64,000 bases of DNA, taken from assembly GCF_039839785.1 (NCBI RefSeq), contig NZ_JBDOQT010000001.1, positions 2,542,001-2,606,000 on the forward strand, in the 5' to 3' direction. A program made the translations under genes and the position numbers. The DNA is from Pelagibius sp. CAU 1746. GTDB lineage: Bacteria; Pseudomonadota; Alphaproteobacteria; Kiloniellales; Kiloniellaceae. Each line of letters starts with the position of its first letter. Position 1 is the stretch's first letter. This document shows, piece after piece, positions 45,340 through 54,742 of the stretch. The notes under the pieces are model-generated. The model worked only from the letters and a program-made list of their open reading frames with translations. It searched no databases and had not been told where the DNA came from.

Positions 45340-46071
45340 TTAGCGCACCTCGACGATTTCGCCGTTCTTCGCGCAGCCGGGTTCGGTCAATTCGACGAAG
45401 GCCTCGGTGATCGCCTCGGGCGGGCGCAGGCTCTCAGGGTCCTCGCCGGGGAAAGCGGCGGCGCGCATCATGGTGCGGATCGGGCCGGGGGAGATCAGAT
45501 TGGCTTTCACCTTGGTCTTGGTGATCTCGGCGGCATAGGTGCGCACCAGGGCTTCAAGTGCGGCCTTGGAGACGGCGTAGGGCCCCCAGTAGGCATTGCC
45601 GCCGGCTGCCGCACCCGAGGTAACGAAGAGCGCCCGCCCGGCCTCGGAGAGCCGCAGCAGGGGATCGAGACTGCGGATCAGCCGGAAGTTGGCGGTCACG
45701 TTCACGTCCATGACTTCCTGCCAAATGTCCGGCTTGACGTGCCCGACCGGGGTCAGCGGCCCCAGTATGCCGGCGTTGCCCACCAGGATGTCCAGCTTGC
45801 CGTAGCGCTCGTGCAGGGAAGCGCCAAGGCGGTCCAGGCCATCGAAGTCGCGCAGGTCATGGGGAACCAGGACCGGCTGCTTGCCACCCTCCGCGCGGAT
45901 CGCGTCGTCCAGTTCCTCCAGCGCTCCGACGGTGCGGGCGATGAGGATCAGCTGCGCGCCTTCGGCGGCGAAGCGCCTGGCCACGGCGGCGCCGATGCCG
46001 CGCGAGGCTCCGGTGACGACGGCGATGCGGCCCTCAAGGCGGCGGGACGAGGGGCCAGGTCCATTCGACAT
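45340..46071 (-). CDS. Short-chain dehydrogenase/reductase (SDR)
   Basis: A 243-residue classical SDR. The NAD(P)-binding TGASRGIGAAVA lies at about residues 20-31, DILVGNAGILG (NAG motif) in the middle, and the Ser-Tyr-Lys catalytic set in FVTSGAAAGGNAYWGPYAVSKAAL. The C-terminal LISPGPIRTMM is also family-like. It reduces or oxidises an unknown alcohol/ketone. Its start overlaps the stop of the upstream DUF2937 gene by 1 bp (TAATG), so it is the last gene of the purF-cvpA-radA operon direction. Confidence 0.9.
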   Translation of the reverse strand: MSNGPGPSSRRLEGRIAVVTGASRGIGAAVARRFAAEGAQLILIARTVGALEELDDAIRAEGGKQPVLVPHDLRDFDGLDRLGASLHERYGKLDILVGNAGILGPLTPVGHVKPDIWQEVMDVNVTANFRLIRSLDPLLRLSEAGRALFVTSGAAAGGNAYWGPYAVSKAALEALVRTYAAEITKTKVKANLISPGPIRTMMRAAAFPGEDPESLRPPEAITEAFVELTEPGCAKNGEIVEVR

Positions 46072-46565
46072 TATGCTTCCAACTCCTTGGGGCGCCGCCG
46101 GCGCAGGACGCGCCGCGAGCCGAGAACTAAGATCAGGCCGGCCAGCACGCCGCAGGCCGCGTAGGCGAGGCCTTCCGGCGTGAGCGGCACGGCGGGATTG
46201 AAGTCGCCCAGCGTGGCCTCGACAAGGCCCGTGTTCATGTGCTCGGCGAAAGCGAAGGGGCGCTGCAACGGCGGCGCGTCGCGCAACGCCCGGTAGGCGG
46301 CTTCCATGCGGTCGAGCTGGAAGATGCTCTCCGACATGCGCGCGCCTTCCAGGCTGTGCGGCGCGCTCTCCAGGAACTGCTCGATGTAATCCTCGACCGT
46401 GAGGCCTTTCTCCGCGGCGTCGGTCCGAATCTCTTCGGCACGCTGGCGCGCTTGGTCGATGCGCCCGCCCAGGCGCTGGACGTAGTGGGCGTAGTACTCG
46501 GGGAACTGCGAGAAGGCTGCGCCGCCTCCGGCGGCGCCGAGGCTATAGAACAGGCGGGCGAACAT
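46071..46565 (-). CDS. DUF2937 family membrane protein
   Basis: A 164-residue protein. An N-terminal helix (MFARLFYSLGAAGGGAAFSQFPEYYAHYVQRLGG) is followed by a charged, helical middle and a C-terminal membrane helix (LAYAACGVLAGLILVLGS) with a basic tail RRVLRRRR. The sequence FSQFPEYYxxYVQRLGG is characteristic of DUF2937, an uncharacterised proteobacterial family. It sits 24 bp after purF and overlaps the SDR start by 1 bp, so it is translated with both. Confidence 0.8.
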   Translation of the reverse strand: MFARLFYSLGAAGGGAAFSQFPEYYAHYVQRLGGRIDQARQRAEEIRTDAAEKGLTVEDYIEQFLESAPHSLEGARMSESIFQLDRMEAAYRALRDAPPLQRPFAFAEHMNTGLVEATLGDFNPAVPLTPEGLAYAACGVLAGLILVLGSRRVLRRRRPKELEA

Positions 46566-46589
46566 CCCGAAGCGGACTGCCCCGGGCCC

Positions 46590-48068
46590 TCAGGCCCGCT
46601 CCGCCAGCAGCGACAACTGGGCCGGCTTGTCGCGGCCCTCGAAGTCGGTCAGGCGGATGGGGTAGTCGCCGGTGAAGCAGGCATCGCAGAACTTCGGCAG
46701 CATCGCATCGCGTCCCGGCTCCCCCATGGCGCGGTAGAGGCCGTCGATGGAGATGAAGGCCAGGCTGTCGACGCCGATATGGCCGGCCATGGCCTCCACG
46801 TCCATGGCGGAGGCGAGCAGTTCGCTGCGCTCCGGCGTATCGATGCCGTAAAAGCAGGAATGGGTGGTCGGCGGCGCGGCGATACGCATGTGAACCTCAG
46901 TGGCGCCGGCGGCGCGCACCATTTCGACGATCTTGATCGAGGTGGTCCCGCGTACGATGGAATCGTCCACCAGCACAACGCGCTTGCCCTCGATGAAGCG
47001 GCGGTTGGCGTTGTGCTTCAGCTTGACCCCGAGGTTGCGGATCTGCTGACCGGGCTCGATGAAGGTGCGCCCGACGTAGTGGTTGCGGATGATGCCCAAC
47101 TCGAAGGGAATGCCGGATCGTTCCGAATAGCCGATCGCCGCGGGGACGCCGGAATCCGGTACCGGAATGACCACATCGGCCTCGATGCCGCTTTCCTCGG
47201 ACAGAACGGCGCCGATCCGCTTGCGGGCCCCGTAGATGCTGATGCCTTCCATCATGGAATCGGGGCGGGCGAAGTAGATGTACTCGAAAATGCAGGGCCG
47301 GCGCGGCGCCGGCGGGAAGGGGCGCAGCGAATGCACGCCGGACTCGTCCAGCACCACCATCTCGCCGGCCTCGATGTCGCGCACGAAGTCGGCGCCGATG
47401 ATGTCGAGGGCGCAGGTTTCGGAAGTCACCACGTAGGCATCGCCCAGGCGCCCCAGCACCAGCGGGCGCACCCCCATGGGATCGCGCACGGCGAAGATGC
47501 AGTTGCTCGACATCGCGACCAGGGAGTAGGCGCCTTCCACCTGGCGCAGGGCCGCAATGATGCGGTCGATCAGGCTGCCGGCCTCCGACGTGGCGATCAG
47601 ATGAAGAATGGTCTCGGTGTCGGAGGTCGACTGGAAGATGGCGCCCTGGTTCACCAACTCGCGGCGCAGGCGGCGCGCATTGGTGAGGTTGCCGTTGTGA
47701 GCCAGCGCGAAGCCGCCGAGGGAGAGATCGGCGAACAGCGGCTGCACGTTGCGCAGTGCGGTTTCCCCGGTGGTGGAATAGCGGTTGTGGCCGATGGCGG
47801 CGCGCCCGGTGAGGCGCGACATGACATCTTCGGAGGAAAAGATATCGCCGACGTGCCCGAGGTCGCGGTGAGCGTTGAAATGCTCGCCGTCGTAGGCGAC
47901 GATCCCCGCCGATTCCTGCCCGCGGTGCTGCAGGGCATGCAGTCCCAGGGCGGCCATGGCCGCGGCATCCTCGCTGCCGAAGATCCCGAATACGCCGCAT
48001 TCGTCGTGGAATTTGTCGTCGTCCCCAGTACGACCAACAGCGGGGGCCAGAGGATTGGTGGTAATCAC
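46590..48068 (-). CDS. purF: Amidophosphoribosyltransferase PurF
   Basis: A 492-residue enzyme making 5-phosphoribosylamine from PRPP and glutamine, the first step of purine synthesis. A short propeptide (about 23 residues) precedes Cys24 in HDECGVFGIFG, which becomes the N-terminal nucleophile. The C-terminal phosphoribosyltransferase domain has the PRPP loop RVVLVDDSIVRGTTS. GIETPERSELLASAM-like segments and the family's C-terminus are present. The start codon is GTG, overlapping the cvpA stop by 4 bp (GTGA), as in the cvpA-purF pair of many Proteobacteria. Confidence 0.97.
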   Translation of the reverse strand: MITTNPLAPAVGRTGDDDKFHDECGVFGIFGSEDAAAMAALGLHALQHRGQESAGIVAYDGEHFNAHRDLGHVGDIFSSEDVMSRLTGRAAIGHNRYSTTGETALRNVQPLFADLSLGGFALAHNGNLTNARRLRRELVNQGAIFQSTSDTETILHLIATSEAGSLIDRIIAALRQVEGAYSLVAMSSNCIFAVRDPMGVRPLVLGRLGDAYVVTSETCALDIIGADFVRDIEAGEMVVLDESGVHSLRPFPPAPRRPCIFEYIYFARPDSMMEGISIYGARKRIGAVLSEESGIEADVVIPVPDSGVPAAIGYSERSGIPFELGIIRNHYVGRTFIEPGQQIRNLGVKLKHNANRRFIEGKRVVLVDDSIVRGTTSIKIVEMVRAAGATEVHMRIAAPPTTHSCFYGIDTPERSELLASAMDVEAMAGHIGVDSLAFISIDGLYRAMGEPGRDAMLPKFCDACFTGDYPIRLTDFEGRDKPAQLSLLAERA

Positions 48069-48769
48069 TGCTTGGTCTCTCCCGGCGCGGTTTCGTCCGA
48101 CATCAGGCCTTCGATGGCCTTCTCGATCTCGTCGCGCATGCCTTCGTTATACGCGGGTTGTTCTTCGGGTGCATCGGCTTTTCTGAGCGGTGACACCAAC
48201 TGCTGATAGGTCTGTTCGGCGCGGCGCATTTCCTCGGCGCGACGCTTCGCGTCCTCGGCGGCCTGGTCGCCGCGCTCCAGCAGTTCGGCAGGCACCAGGG
48301 TCATCAACATGTCGGCGCCGCGCTCAACCAGGGGACGCGACTTGGCGTCCTGAATCCAGCCGGGACGTTCGTCCTCGACGACCACGTAGTCCAGGGCCAG
48401 CCAGGCCAGCACCACGATGACGGCGCCGCGGGCGAAGCCGAAGATCAGCCCGAGGGAACGGTCGAGGGCGCCCAGGCTGCTTTGCTGGATGCGGTTGGAG
48501 AGGATGCGCGTCAGCACCGAGAACAGCACCAAGGTCACCAGGAAGAGCCCGACGCCGGTCAGCAGGCTGGCGATGAATTCGACGGTGATGACGCCCAGCA
48601 CCCAGGGCTGGACATGGGGATAGGCATAGAGGGTGACGAAGGCGGCACCGATCCAGGAGCCTACGGCCAGAACCTCGTGCACGAAGCCGCGCACGAAGGC
48701 AAAGATCCCCGACACCACCAGCACGATGATGACGATGAGGTCCGCCAGATTGATCGGCAAGCTGTCCAT
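48065..48769 (-). CDS. CvpA family membrane protein
   Basis: A 234-residue protein with four or five N-terminal membrane helices (LADLIVIIVLVVSGIFAFVRGFVHEVL and three more, to about residue 135), the colicin V production family. The C-terminal third is a hydrophilic helical domain (AAEDAKRRAEEMRRAEQTYQQL). CvpA is associated with purF in many genomes and has been linked to envelope stress and bile resistance; the biochemical role is unclear. It overlaps purF by 4 bp and follows radA by 28 bp. Confidence 0.92.
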   Translation of the reverse strand: MDSLPINLADLIVIIVLVVSGIFAFVRGFVHEVLAVGSWIGAAFVTLYAYPHVQPWVLGVITVEFIASLLTGVGLFLVTLVLFSVLTRILSNRIQQSSLGALDRSLGLIFGFARGAVIVVLAWLALDYVVVEDERPGWIQDAKSRPLVERGADMLMTLVPAELLERGDQAAEDAKRRAEEMRRAEQTYQQLVSPLRKADAPEEQPAYNEGMRDEIEKAIEGLMSDETAPGETKQ

Positions 48770-48797
48770 GGCGCTCCGCTGCGCTCGTTAACTCTAA

Positions 48798-50243
48798 TCA
48801 GTAGGCCGACTGCTGGGCCCGGCCGCTCCGGGATCCCGATTGAGGCGACTCCGGCGCTGCCAGGCGCGCCACCAGATCCTGCAGATGGGCGATTTCCTCG
48901 ACAGCAAGACTCTGCCCGCCGCCCGATCTTCCGCCCGACTTGCCTTTTGCCTGCTTGCGGCGCGGGGCGATCCAGGCGCGCGTGAAGCCCAGTTTCTCGG
49001 CTTCCTTGAGGCGCAGTTCCACCTGGCTCACCGGGCGAATCTCGCCGGAAAGGCCGATTTCGCCGAATATCACCGTCTGTTCCGGCACTTCCTGTCCCGT
49101 TGCCGCCGATACCAGGGCCGCCGCGACGGCCAAGTCCGCCGCCGGCTCCCCGATCCTCAGGCCGCCGGCAACGTTCAAATATACCTCTTGGCCGGCCAAC
49201 GCCAGCCCGCATCGCGCCTCCAGGACCGCCAGGACCATGGCCAGGCGGCCGGAATCCCAGCCAACCACGGCCCGCCGCGGGGTCGCAAGGGGAGAGGCGG
49301 AGACCAGGGCCTGGATCTCGACCAGCAGGGGCCGGGTTCCCTCCAGGCCGGCGAAGACCGCGGCTCCGGCGATATTGCCCCGCCGCTCGGCCAGGAAAAG
49401 GGCGGAGGGGTTGGCGACCTCGCTGAGGCCTTCGTCGGTCATTTCGAAGACGCCGATCTCGTCGGTCGGGCCGAAGCGGTTCTTTACGGCTCTCAGAATA
49501 CGGAAGTGGTGGCCGCGGTCGCCCTCGAAGGTCAGAACCGTGTCGACCATGTGCTCCAGGACCTTGGGACCCGCAATGGTGCCTTCCTTGGTGACGTGGC
49601 CGACCAGCAGCAGCGCGAAGCCCCGCTTCTTGGCCAGGCGGATCAGTTCCTGGGCCGCGGCACGCACCTGGGAGACAGTTCCCGGCGCCGACTCCAGGCT
49701 GTCGACATAGAGCGTCTGGACCGAATCGACGATCACCACGGCCGGTCCTTCGGCCTGGTCCAGGCTGGCCAGCATGTCGCGCACCGAGGTCGCCGAAGCG
49801 AGCTGCACCGGGGCCTGGGCCAGGCCCATGCGGCGGGCGCGCAGGCGCACCTGGTCGATGGACTCCTCGCCGGAGATGTAGGCGCAGTCGGCGCCTTTTA
49901 CCGCCATGCGGGCGGCCACCTGCAGCAGCAGGGTCGACTTGCCGATGCCCGGGTCGCCGGCCACCAGCACCGCCGAGCCGGGCACCAAGCCGCCGCCGGT
50001 GACGCGGTCGAATTCGGCGATCTGGCAGTTCAGGCGCGGGCGCGGCTGACTCTCGCTCTGCAGGTCGACGAAGCGGATCTTGCCGCCGGTCTTGCCGCTG
50101 CCCCCTGACAGTCCACCGGGCGCGCGCTGCACGCTTTCCTCGGCCAGGGTGTTCCAGGCGCCGCAGCCTTCGCAGCGCCCGGACCACTTGGCCGCGACGG
50201 CGCCGCAGTCCTGGCAGACGTATTGCGAGCGCGGCTTCGCCAT
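48798..50243 (-). CDS. radA: DNA repair protein RadA
   Basis: A 481-residue protein. N-terminal C4 zinc finger with Cys10, Cys13, Cys24 and Cys27 (YVCQDCG... GRCEGCGAW). RecA-like ATPase core with Walker A GDPGIGKST (96-104) and the KNRFG motif (GAVKNRFGPTDEIG region), followed by a Lon-protease-like C-terminal domain (SASPLATPRRAVVGWD, GLRIGEPAADLAVAAAL). RadA drives branch migration in recombination repair. It starts 38 bp after mlaF. Between the ATPase and the Lon domain the sequence is as usual; the C-terminal tail is basic and Ser/Gly-rich. Confidence 0.96.
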   Translation of the reverse strand: MAKPRSQYVCQDCGAVAAKWSGRCEGCGAWNTLAEESVQRAPGGLSGGSGKTGGKIRFVDLQSESQPRPRLNCQIAEFDRVTGGGLVPGSAVLVAGDPGIGKSTLLLQVAARMAVKGADCAYISGEESIDQVRLRARRMGLAQAPVQLASATSVRDMLASLDQAEGPAVVIVDSVQTLYVDSLESAPGTVSQVRAAAQELIRLAKKRGFALLLVGHVTKEGTIAGPKVLEHMVDTVLTFEGDRGHHFRILRAVKNRFGPTDEIGVFEMTDEGLSEVANPSALFLAERRGNIAGAAVFAGLEGTRPLLVEIQALVSASPLATPRRAVVGWDSGRLAMVLAVLEARCGLALAGQEVYLNVAGGLRIGEPAADLAVAAALVSAATGQEVPEQTVIFGEIGLSGEIRPVSQVELRLKEAEKLGFTRAWIAPRRKQAKGKSGGRSGGGQSLAVEEIAHLQDLVARLAAPESPQSGSRSGRAQQSAY

Positions 50244-50281
50244 TCAGCGAGATCCTTCGATACGGTGGCGCCCGGCAGGAA

Positions 50282-51115
50282 TCAAAGGGCGCGAACTTCC
50301 ATCTGGATCGGGCCCTCGGCGCGCCCGTTGATGAACTGATCGACATAGGGGTTGCCGGATTCATCGATCCGCGCAGTCGCGCCGACCCAGATGATCTTGC
50401 CCTTGTAGAGCATGGCGACGCGGTCGGAGATGCGCCGCGCGCTGGCCATGTCGTGGGTGATCGACAGGCCGGTCGCGCCGAGCTGCTTCACGCACTGGAC
50501 GATGAGGCGGTCGATGACGTCGCCCATGATCGGATCCAGGCCGGTGGTGGGCTCGTCGAAGAAAATGATCTCCGGCTCCGTCGCGATGGCGCGGGCCAGC
50601 CCCACGCGCTTGCGCATGCCGCCGGACAGCTCCGCCGGCGTCAGCCGGCCAACGTCCTCACCCAGGCCGACGGCGGCCAGTTTCTCGTAGGCGATGTCGC
50701 GGGCTTTGCCGCGCGCCATGCGTTGGCCCTGGACGAGGCCGAAGGCGACGTTTTCCCAGACCGTGAGGGAGTCGAAGAGGGCGGCGTTCTGGAACAACAT
50801 ACCGAACTTGCGGCGAATGCGCTCCAGGTCTTCGCCATAGAGTCCGACGACCTCTTCGCCGTCAACCTTGATGGAGCCTGCCTCCGGGTGCAGCAGCCCC
50901 AGAATGCATTTCAGCAGCACCGATTTGCCGCTGCCCGATCCGCCGATGACCAGCATCGACTCGCCCTTGTGGATGTCGAGGTCGATACCGTCCAGCACCA
51001 CCTTGTCGCCGAAAGCCTTGGTCAGGCCGCGAATCTGGATTTTCGGCACAGCTTCCCCTGCCGCCGGTGCGGTGGCTTGGCTCATAGCCGCGGGCACTTC
51101 GGGAGAATCGTTCAT
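50282..51115 (-). CDS. mlaF: ABC transporter ATP-binding protein MlaF
   Basis: A 277-residue ATPase of the Mla phospholipid transport system. Walker A GGSGSGKSVLLK, the signature LSGGMRKRVGLARAIATEP, Walker B IIFFDEPTTGLDP and the H-loop SITHDMASARR are present. MlaF with MlaE in the inner membrane moves phospholipids between membranes to maintain outer-membrane asymmetry. It overlaps mlaE by 4 bp. MlaD and the other components (MlaB, C, A) are not in the adjacent genes, so this is the mlaEF core only. Confidence 0.92.
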   Translation of the reverse strand: MNDSPEVPAAMSQATAPAAGEAVPKIQIRGLTKAFGDKVVLDGIDLDIHKGESMLVIGGSGSGKSVLLKCILGLLHPEAGSIKVDGEEVVGLYGEDLERIRRKFGMLFQNAALFDSLTVWENVAFGLVQGQRMARGKARDIAYEKLAAVGLGEDVGRLTPAELSGGMRKRVGLARAIATEPEIIFFDEPTTGLDPIMGDVIDRLIVQCVKQLGATGLSITHDMASARRISDRVAMLYKGKIIWVGATARIDESGNPYVDQFINGRAEGPIQMEVRAL

Positions 51116-51885
51116 CGGGCGAAGAACAGCTCGGTGATGAAGTAGTTGAAGCTGAGGATCAGGATCGAGGCGGAAACCACGGCGTTGGTGGTCGCGGCGC
51201 CGACGCCCTGTGCGCCGCCGCGCGAGTTGTAGCCGTGGTAGCAGCCCATCAACGTCACCAGAAAGCCGAAAACGGCCGCCTTCACCAGACCGGAGATCAC
51301 GTCCTGGGCCTCGATGAAGTCCCAGGTGTTCTGCAAATAGGCGGCCGGGTTGAAGCCCAGCTTCTGGGTCGAGACGATGTAGCCGCCGAAGACGCCGATG
51401 ATGTCGGCGATCAGCACCAGGATCGGCAGCATGGTCAGGCCCGCGATGAGGCGCGGCGCGATCAGGTACTTGAAGGGGTTGGTCGCCAGGGTGTCGAGGG
51501 CGTCGATCTGCTCGGTCACCCGCATGGTGCCGATCTCCGCGGCCATGGAGGCGCCGACGCGTCCGGCGACCATGAGGCCGGCCAGCACCGGCCCCAACTC
51601 ACGGGTGATCGAGACCACCACCACGTTGGGGATTGCGCTCTCCGCCGAGAAACGGGCGAAGCCGGTATAGCTCTGCAGCGCCAGCACCATGCCTGTGAAG
51701 ATGGCGGTGAGGCCGACCACCGGCAGGGAGTAGTAGCCGATCTCGATCATCTGCCGAAGGATCAGGCGCGGGTAGTAGGGCGGCCGCAGGCAGTGCGACA
51801 GCGACATGATCGTAAAAAGGGACAGCCGGCCGGTGGCTTCCAGGAAAACCAGAAAGGTGCGGCCGATCGGCTGGAGAATCGGCAT
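51112..51885 (-). CDS. mlaE: MlaE family phospholipid ABC transporter permease
   Basis: A 257-residue membrane protein with about five helices. Conserved parts: QMIEIGYYSLPVVGLTAIFTGMVLALQS, TRELGPVLAGLMVAGRVGASMAAEIGTMRVTEQIDAL (the most characteristic stretch of MlaE) and VFGFLVTLMGCYHGYNSRGGAQGVGAATTNAVV. MlaE is the permease of the Mla system. It overlaps mlaF and follows alr closely (alr stop at 51892, start at 51885), so the three are co-transcribed. The order alr-mlaE-mlaF recurs in Alphaproteobacteria. Confidence 0.93.
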   Translation of the reverse strand: MPILQPIGRTFLVFLEATGRLSLFTIMSLSHCLRPPYYPRLILRQMIEIGYYSLPVVGLTAIFTGMVLALQSYTGFARFSAESAIPNVVVVSITRELGPVLAGLMVAGRVGASMAAEIGTMRVTEQIDALDTLATNPFKYLIAPRLIAGLTMLPILVLIADIIGVFGGYIVSTQKLGFNPAAYLQNTWDFIEAQDVISGLVKAAVFGFLVTLMGCYHGYNSRGGAQGVGAATTNAVVSASILILSFNYFITELFFAR

Positions 51886-51891
51886 TAATGA

Positions 51892-53049
51892 CTAATCCAA
51901 ATAGACCCGATGGTAGCGCGCTCCCAGGGAGGTCAGGATCTCGTAACCGATCGTTCCGGCTTCGTCCGCCAGAGCGTCGACGTCTTGCTCGCCGTTCAGC
52001 AGTTCCGCCCAGAGACCGGGGCGGACCGCGTCCGGTGCAACTCCGGTCACATCCAGCGCAAGCAAATCCATGGAGACTCGTCCAACCACAGGAACCCGAT
52101 GACCGGCAACCCAGGCATGGCCGCGATTGGAAATCGACCGGAGATAGCCATCGGCGTAGCCGGCGGCGACGGTCGCGATTCGGGCCGGCCCCGTGGCGCG
52201 GTGCGAGGCACCATAGCCAACGGTCTGAGGAGCGTCAATCTGCCGGACTTGCAGGATTTTCGCCCGCAGTTGCACCACCGGTTGCATCGGATTCGGCGCC
52301 CCCGGCGTGGGATTCACCCCGTAGAGCGCCACCCCCGGGCGGCCCAGGTCGAAATGGTAGTCGCGGCCCAGGAAGATTCCCGAGGAGTTGCAGAAGGACA
52401 CCGGGGCGCGGGGCAGCGCTGGGAGGGCCGCCTTCAGGGCCGCGAGCTGCCCGGCGTTCATCGGGTGGTCCGGCTCGTCGGCGCAGGCCAGGTGGCTGAG
52501 GATGCAGGTCGGCACCAGGCCGGCCAGGCGCTCCGGGTCGCCGCGCAACGCTTCCACCTCGTCGGGCGGCAGTCCCAGGCGGCACATGCCGCTGTCCAGG
52601 TGGACGGCGGCCGGCAGGGCCGCCCCGCGCGCCCGGCAGAAAGCGGTCCAGGCGTCGATCTCGCCCAGCGAGTTCAGCACCGGCAGGATGTTGTGCTCGG
52701 CGTAGTCCGCCTCGGCCCCGGGCATGAGGCCGTTCAGCACGTAGAGAGCAACGGCGGGATGGCAGCGGTCGAGCAGGGGGCGCAGCCTCAGGGCCTCGTC
52801 GAGCTGGGCGACGAAGACGGAACGCGCTCCGGCCTTGACCAGCACCGGGGCCACCCGCTCTGCGCCCAGGCCGTAGCCGTCGGCCTTCACCACCGCCGCC
52901 ACCGCCTTCTCCAGGAAGGCGGCCTTGAGGCGGCGGTAGTTCTCGGCGATGGCGGCCAGGTCGACGGTCAGCACGCCGGCGGCGCGGGGTGAGACGTCCG
53001 ACAAGGCAGCCGTCGCCGCCAGCTCAGTAGTGGTCGGGGAGGTGGTCAT
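51892..53049 (-). CDS. alr: Alanine racemase
   Basis: A 385-residue PLP enzyme interconverting L- and D-alanine for peptidoglycan. The PLP lysine (about residue 55) lies in AVVKADGYGLGAE, and the second catalytic Tyr region is TVGYGASHRA. GRVSMDLLALDV is the family metal/substrate stretch. The first 20 residues are Thr/Ala-rich and not conserved. The ATG at 53049 gives a 26-bp overlap with the dnaB stop, consistent with coupled translation in a dnaB-alr pair common in this class. Confidence 0.94.
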   Translation of the reverse strand: MTTSPTTTELAATAALSDVSPRAAGVLTVDLAAIAENYRRLKAAFLEKAVAAVVKADGYGLGAERVAPVLVKAGARSVFVAQLDEALRLRPLLDRCHPAVALYVLNGLMPGAEADYAEHNILPVLNSLGEIDAWTAFCRARGAALPAAVHLDSGMCRLGLPPDEVEALRGDPERLAGLVPTCILSHLACADEPDHPMNAGQLAALKAALPALPRAPVSFCNSSGIFLGRDYHFDLGRPGVALYGVNPTPGAPNPMQPVVQLRAKILQVRQIDAPQTVGYGASHRATGPARIATVAAGYADGYLRSISNRGHAWVAGHRVPVVGRVSMDLLALDVTGVAPDAVRPGLWAELLNGEQDVDALADEAGTIGYEILTSLGARYHRVYLD

Positions 53050-54544
53050 CGGCGACCAGGTCGCTGAAGCGCGTGGTGTCGCCGTCGAAGGCGAATTCGC
53101 GTGAGCCGATCGGGCCGTGACGCTGCTTGGCGATGATGATCTCAGCCTTGCCGTAGGCGCGCTCGCAACGTTCCTTCCAGCGCTCCAGGCGTTCGTGGAA
53201 CTTGTTGTCGTCCTCGCCGTCGCGCTGGGTCGGCTCGGCGCGCTCGGCGTAGTACTGCTCACGGTAGATGAACATGACCACGTCGGCGTCCTGCTCGATC
53301 GATCCGGACTCGCGCAGGTCTGAGAGCTGCGGGCGCTTGTCCTCGCGCTGCTCGACGGCGCGCGAGAGCTGCGACAGGGCGATGACCGGGACGTCCAGGT
53401 CCTTGGCCATGGCCTTGAGGCCGCGGGTGATCTCCGAGACCTCCTGCACGCGGTTGTCGCTGCGCTTGCCGGCCGGCGGCTGCATGAGCTGCAGGTAGTC
53501 GACGACGATCATGCTGAGCCCGTGCTGGCGTTTCAGGCGCCGGGCGCGCGTGCGCACCTGACTGACCGAGAGGGCCGGCGTGTCGTCGACGAACAGCGGC
53601 AGTTCGAAGAGCTGGCGGCTGGCCTCGAAGATAGCGTCGAACTCCTCGTCGCGGATATCGCCGCGGCGCATGGAGTCGGAGCGGACGCCGGTCCGCTCGG
53701 CGATGATGCGCGAAGCGAGCTGTTCGGCCGACATTTCGAGCGAGAAGAAGGCGACCGGTTGGCGCTGCTCGATGGGGTTGCCATCGGCGTCCTTCTCGGT
53801 GCGCGTGTCGGCGGCGACATTGAAGGCGATGTTGGTGGCCAGCGCCGTCTTGCCCATGGAGGGGCGGGCGGCGAGGATGAGCAGATCCGAGGGGTGGAAG
53901 CCGCCGAGCAGCTTGTCGAGATCGTTCAGTCCCGAGGCCACGCCCGCGAGGCCGTCGCGCTTCATGGCCGCTTCCGCCATGTGCAGCGATTCCAGCACCG
54001 CCGATTTGAAGGGGGCGAGGCCGCCCTCGGTCTCGCCGATCTCCGCAAGCTTGTAGAGCTTGTCCTCGGCCAGCGCGATCTGCTGGCTGGCGTCGATATC
54101 CAGATCGTAGTCGAAGGCGTCGTTGACCATGTCCTCGCCGAGATTGATCAACTGCCGGCGCAGGTAGAGGTCGTGGATCGTCTTGCCGTAGTCGACGGCG
54201 TTGATAATGGTGACGTAGCTCGACTGAAGCTGCGCGAGGTACTGGGCGCCGCCGACCTCGGCCAGGGCGCTTTCCTGCTCGAAAAGGTTCTTGAGCTGGA
54301 TGGCGTTGGCGATCTGGCCGCGCTCGATCAGCTTGCCGCAGGCCTCGAAGATGCGCGCGTGCACGCCGTCGGAGAAGTGCTCGGGACGCAGGAAGTCGGC
54401 GACCTTCTCGTAGGCGGCGTTGTTGGCGAGGATGGCGCCCAAGAGGGCCTGCTCGGCCTCGTCGTTGGCCGGCGGCAGACGCAGATGGTCTTCGCCCGTG
54501 TGGGGGTCGTGCAACTGCGTTAGAGAGGGCTGTGTCGATTCCAT
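53024..54544 (-). CDS. dnaB: Replicative DNA helicase DnaB
   Basis: A 506-residue protein from the ATG at 54544, which starts MESTQPSLTQL; longer frames add a non-family leader. N-terminal helical domain (NDEAEQALLGAILANNAAYEKV) and RecA-like C-terminal ATPase: Walker A AARPSMGKTALAT, ALSQLSRAVEQREDKRPQLSDLRESGSIEQDADV, and Walker B segment IVVDYLQLM are all typical of DnaB. The hexamer unwinds the fork. The C-terminus ends near FDGDTTRFSDL. It is the first gene of the dnaB-alr-mlaE-mlaF direction, convergent with nothing and separated from rplI by a terminator. Confidence 0.97.
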   Translation of the reverse strand: MESTQPSLTQLHDPHTGEDHLRLPPANDEAEQALLGAILANNAAYEKVADFLRPEHFSDGVHARIFEACGKLIERGQIANAIQLKNLFEQESALAEVGGAQYLAQLQSSYVTIINAVDYGKTIHDLYLRRQLINLGEDMVNDAFDYDLDIDASQQIALAEDKLYKLAEIGETEGGLAPFKSAVLESLHMAEAAMKRDGLAGVASGLNDLDKLLGGFHPSDLLILAARPSMGKTALATNIAFNVAADTRTEKDADGNPIEQRQPVAFFSLEMSAEQLASRIIAERTGVRSDSMRRGDIRDEEFDAIFEASRQLFELPLFVDDTPALSVSQVRTRARRLKRQHGLSMIVVDYLQLMQPPAGKRSDNRVQEVSEITRGLKAMAKDLDVPVIALSQLSRAVEQREDKRPQLSDLRESGSIEQDADVVMFIYREQYYAERAEPTQRDGEDDNKFHERLERWKERCERAYGKAEIIIAKQRHGPIGSREFAFDGDTTRFSDLVADDHLPDHY

Positions 54545-54669
54545 GGCCACAACGAATACCGGATGGCCGTGCAGAATAGCAGATCGTTCCGCCAAGCAAA
54601 CCGCCCTTGCCGGGGTGAGTTGGCTGCAAAGCGGGGATAAGGCCGTCGAGTGCGTGCTTGACAGCAAAG

Positions 54670-54712
54670 GGAAAAAGCAAAACGGCGGCTCCCGCTGAGG
54701 GGAGCCGCCGTT
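54670..54712 (-). terminator. Rho-independent terminator of the rpsF-rpsR-rplI operon
   Basis: AACGGCGGCTCCC (54681-54693) pairs with GGGAGCCGCCGTT (54700-54712). On the minus strand the hairpin is followed by TTTTGCTTTTT. It lies 31 bp past the rplI stop. Confidence 0.9.
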
Positions 54713-54742
54713 CTGATCTCAAGCGGTGGGACCGGGCAGGGA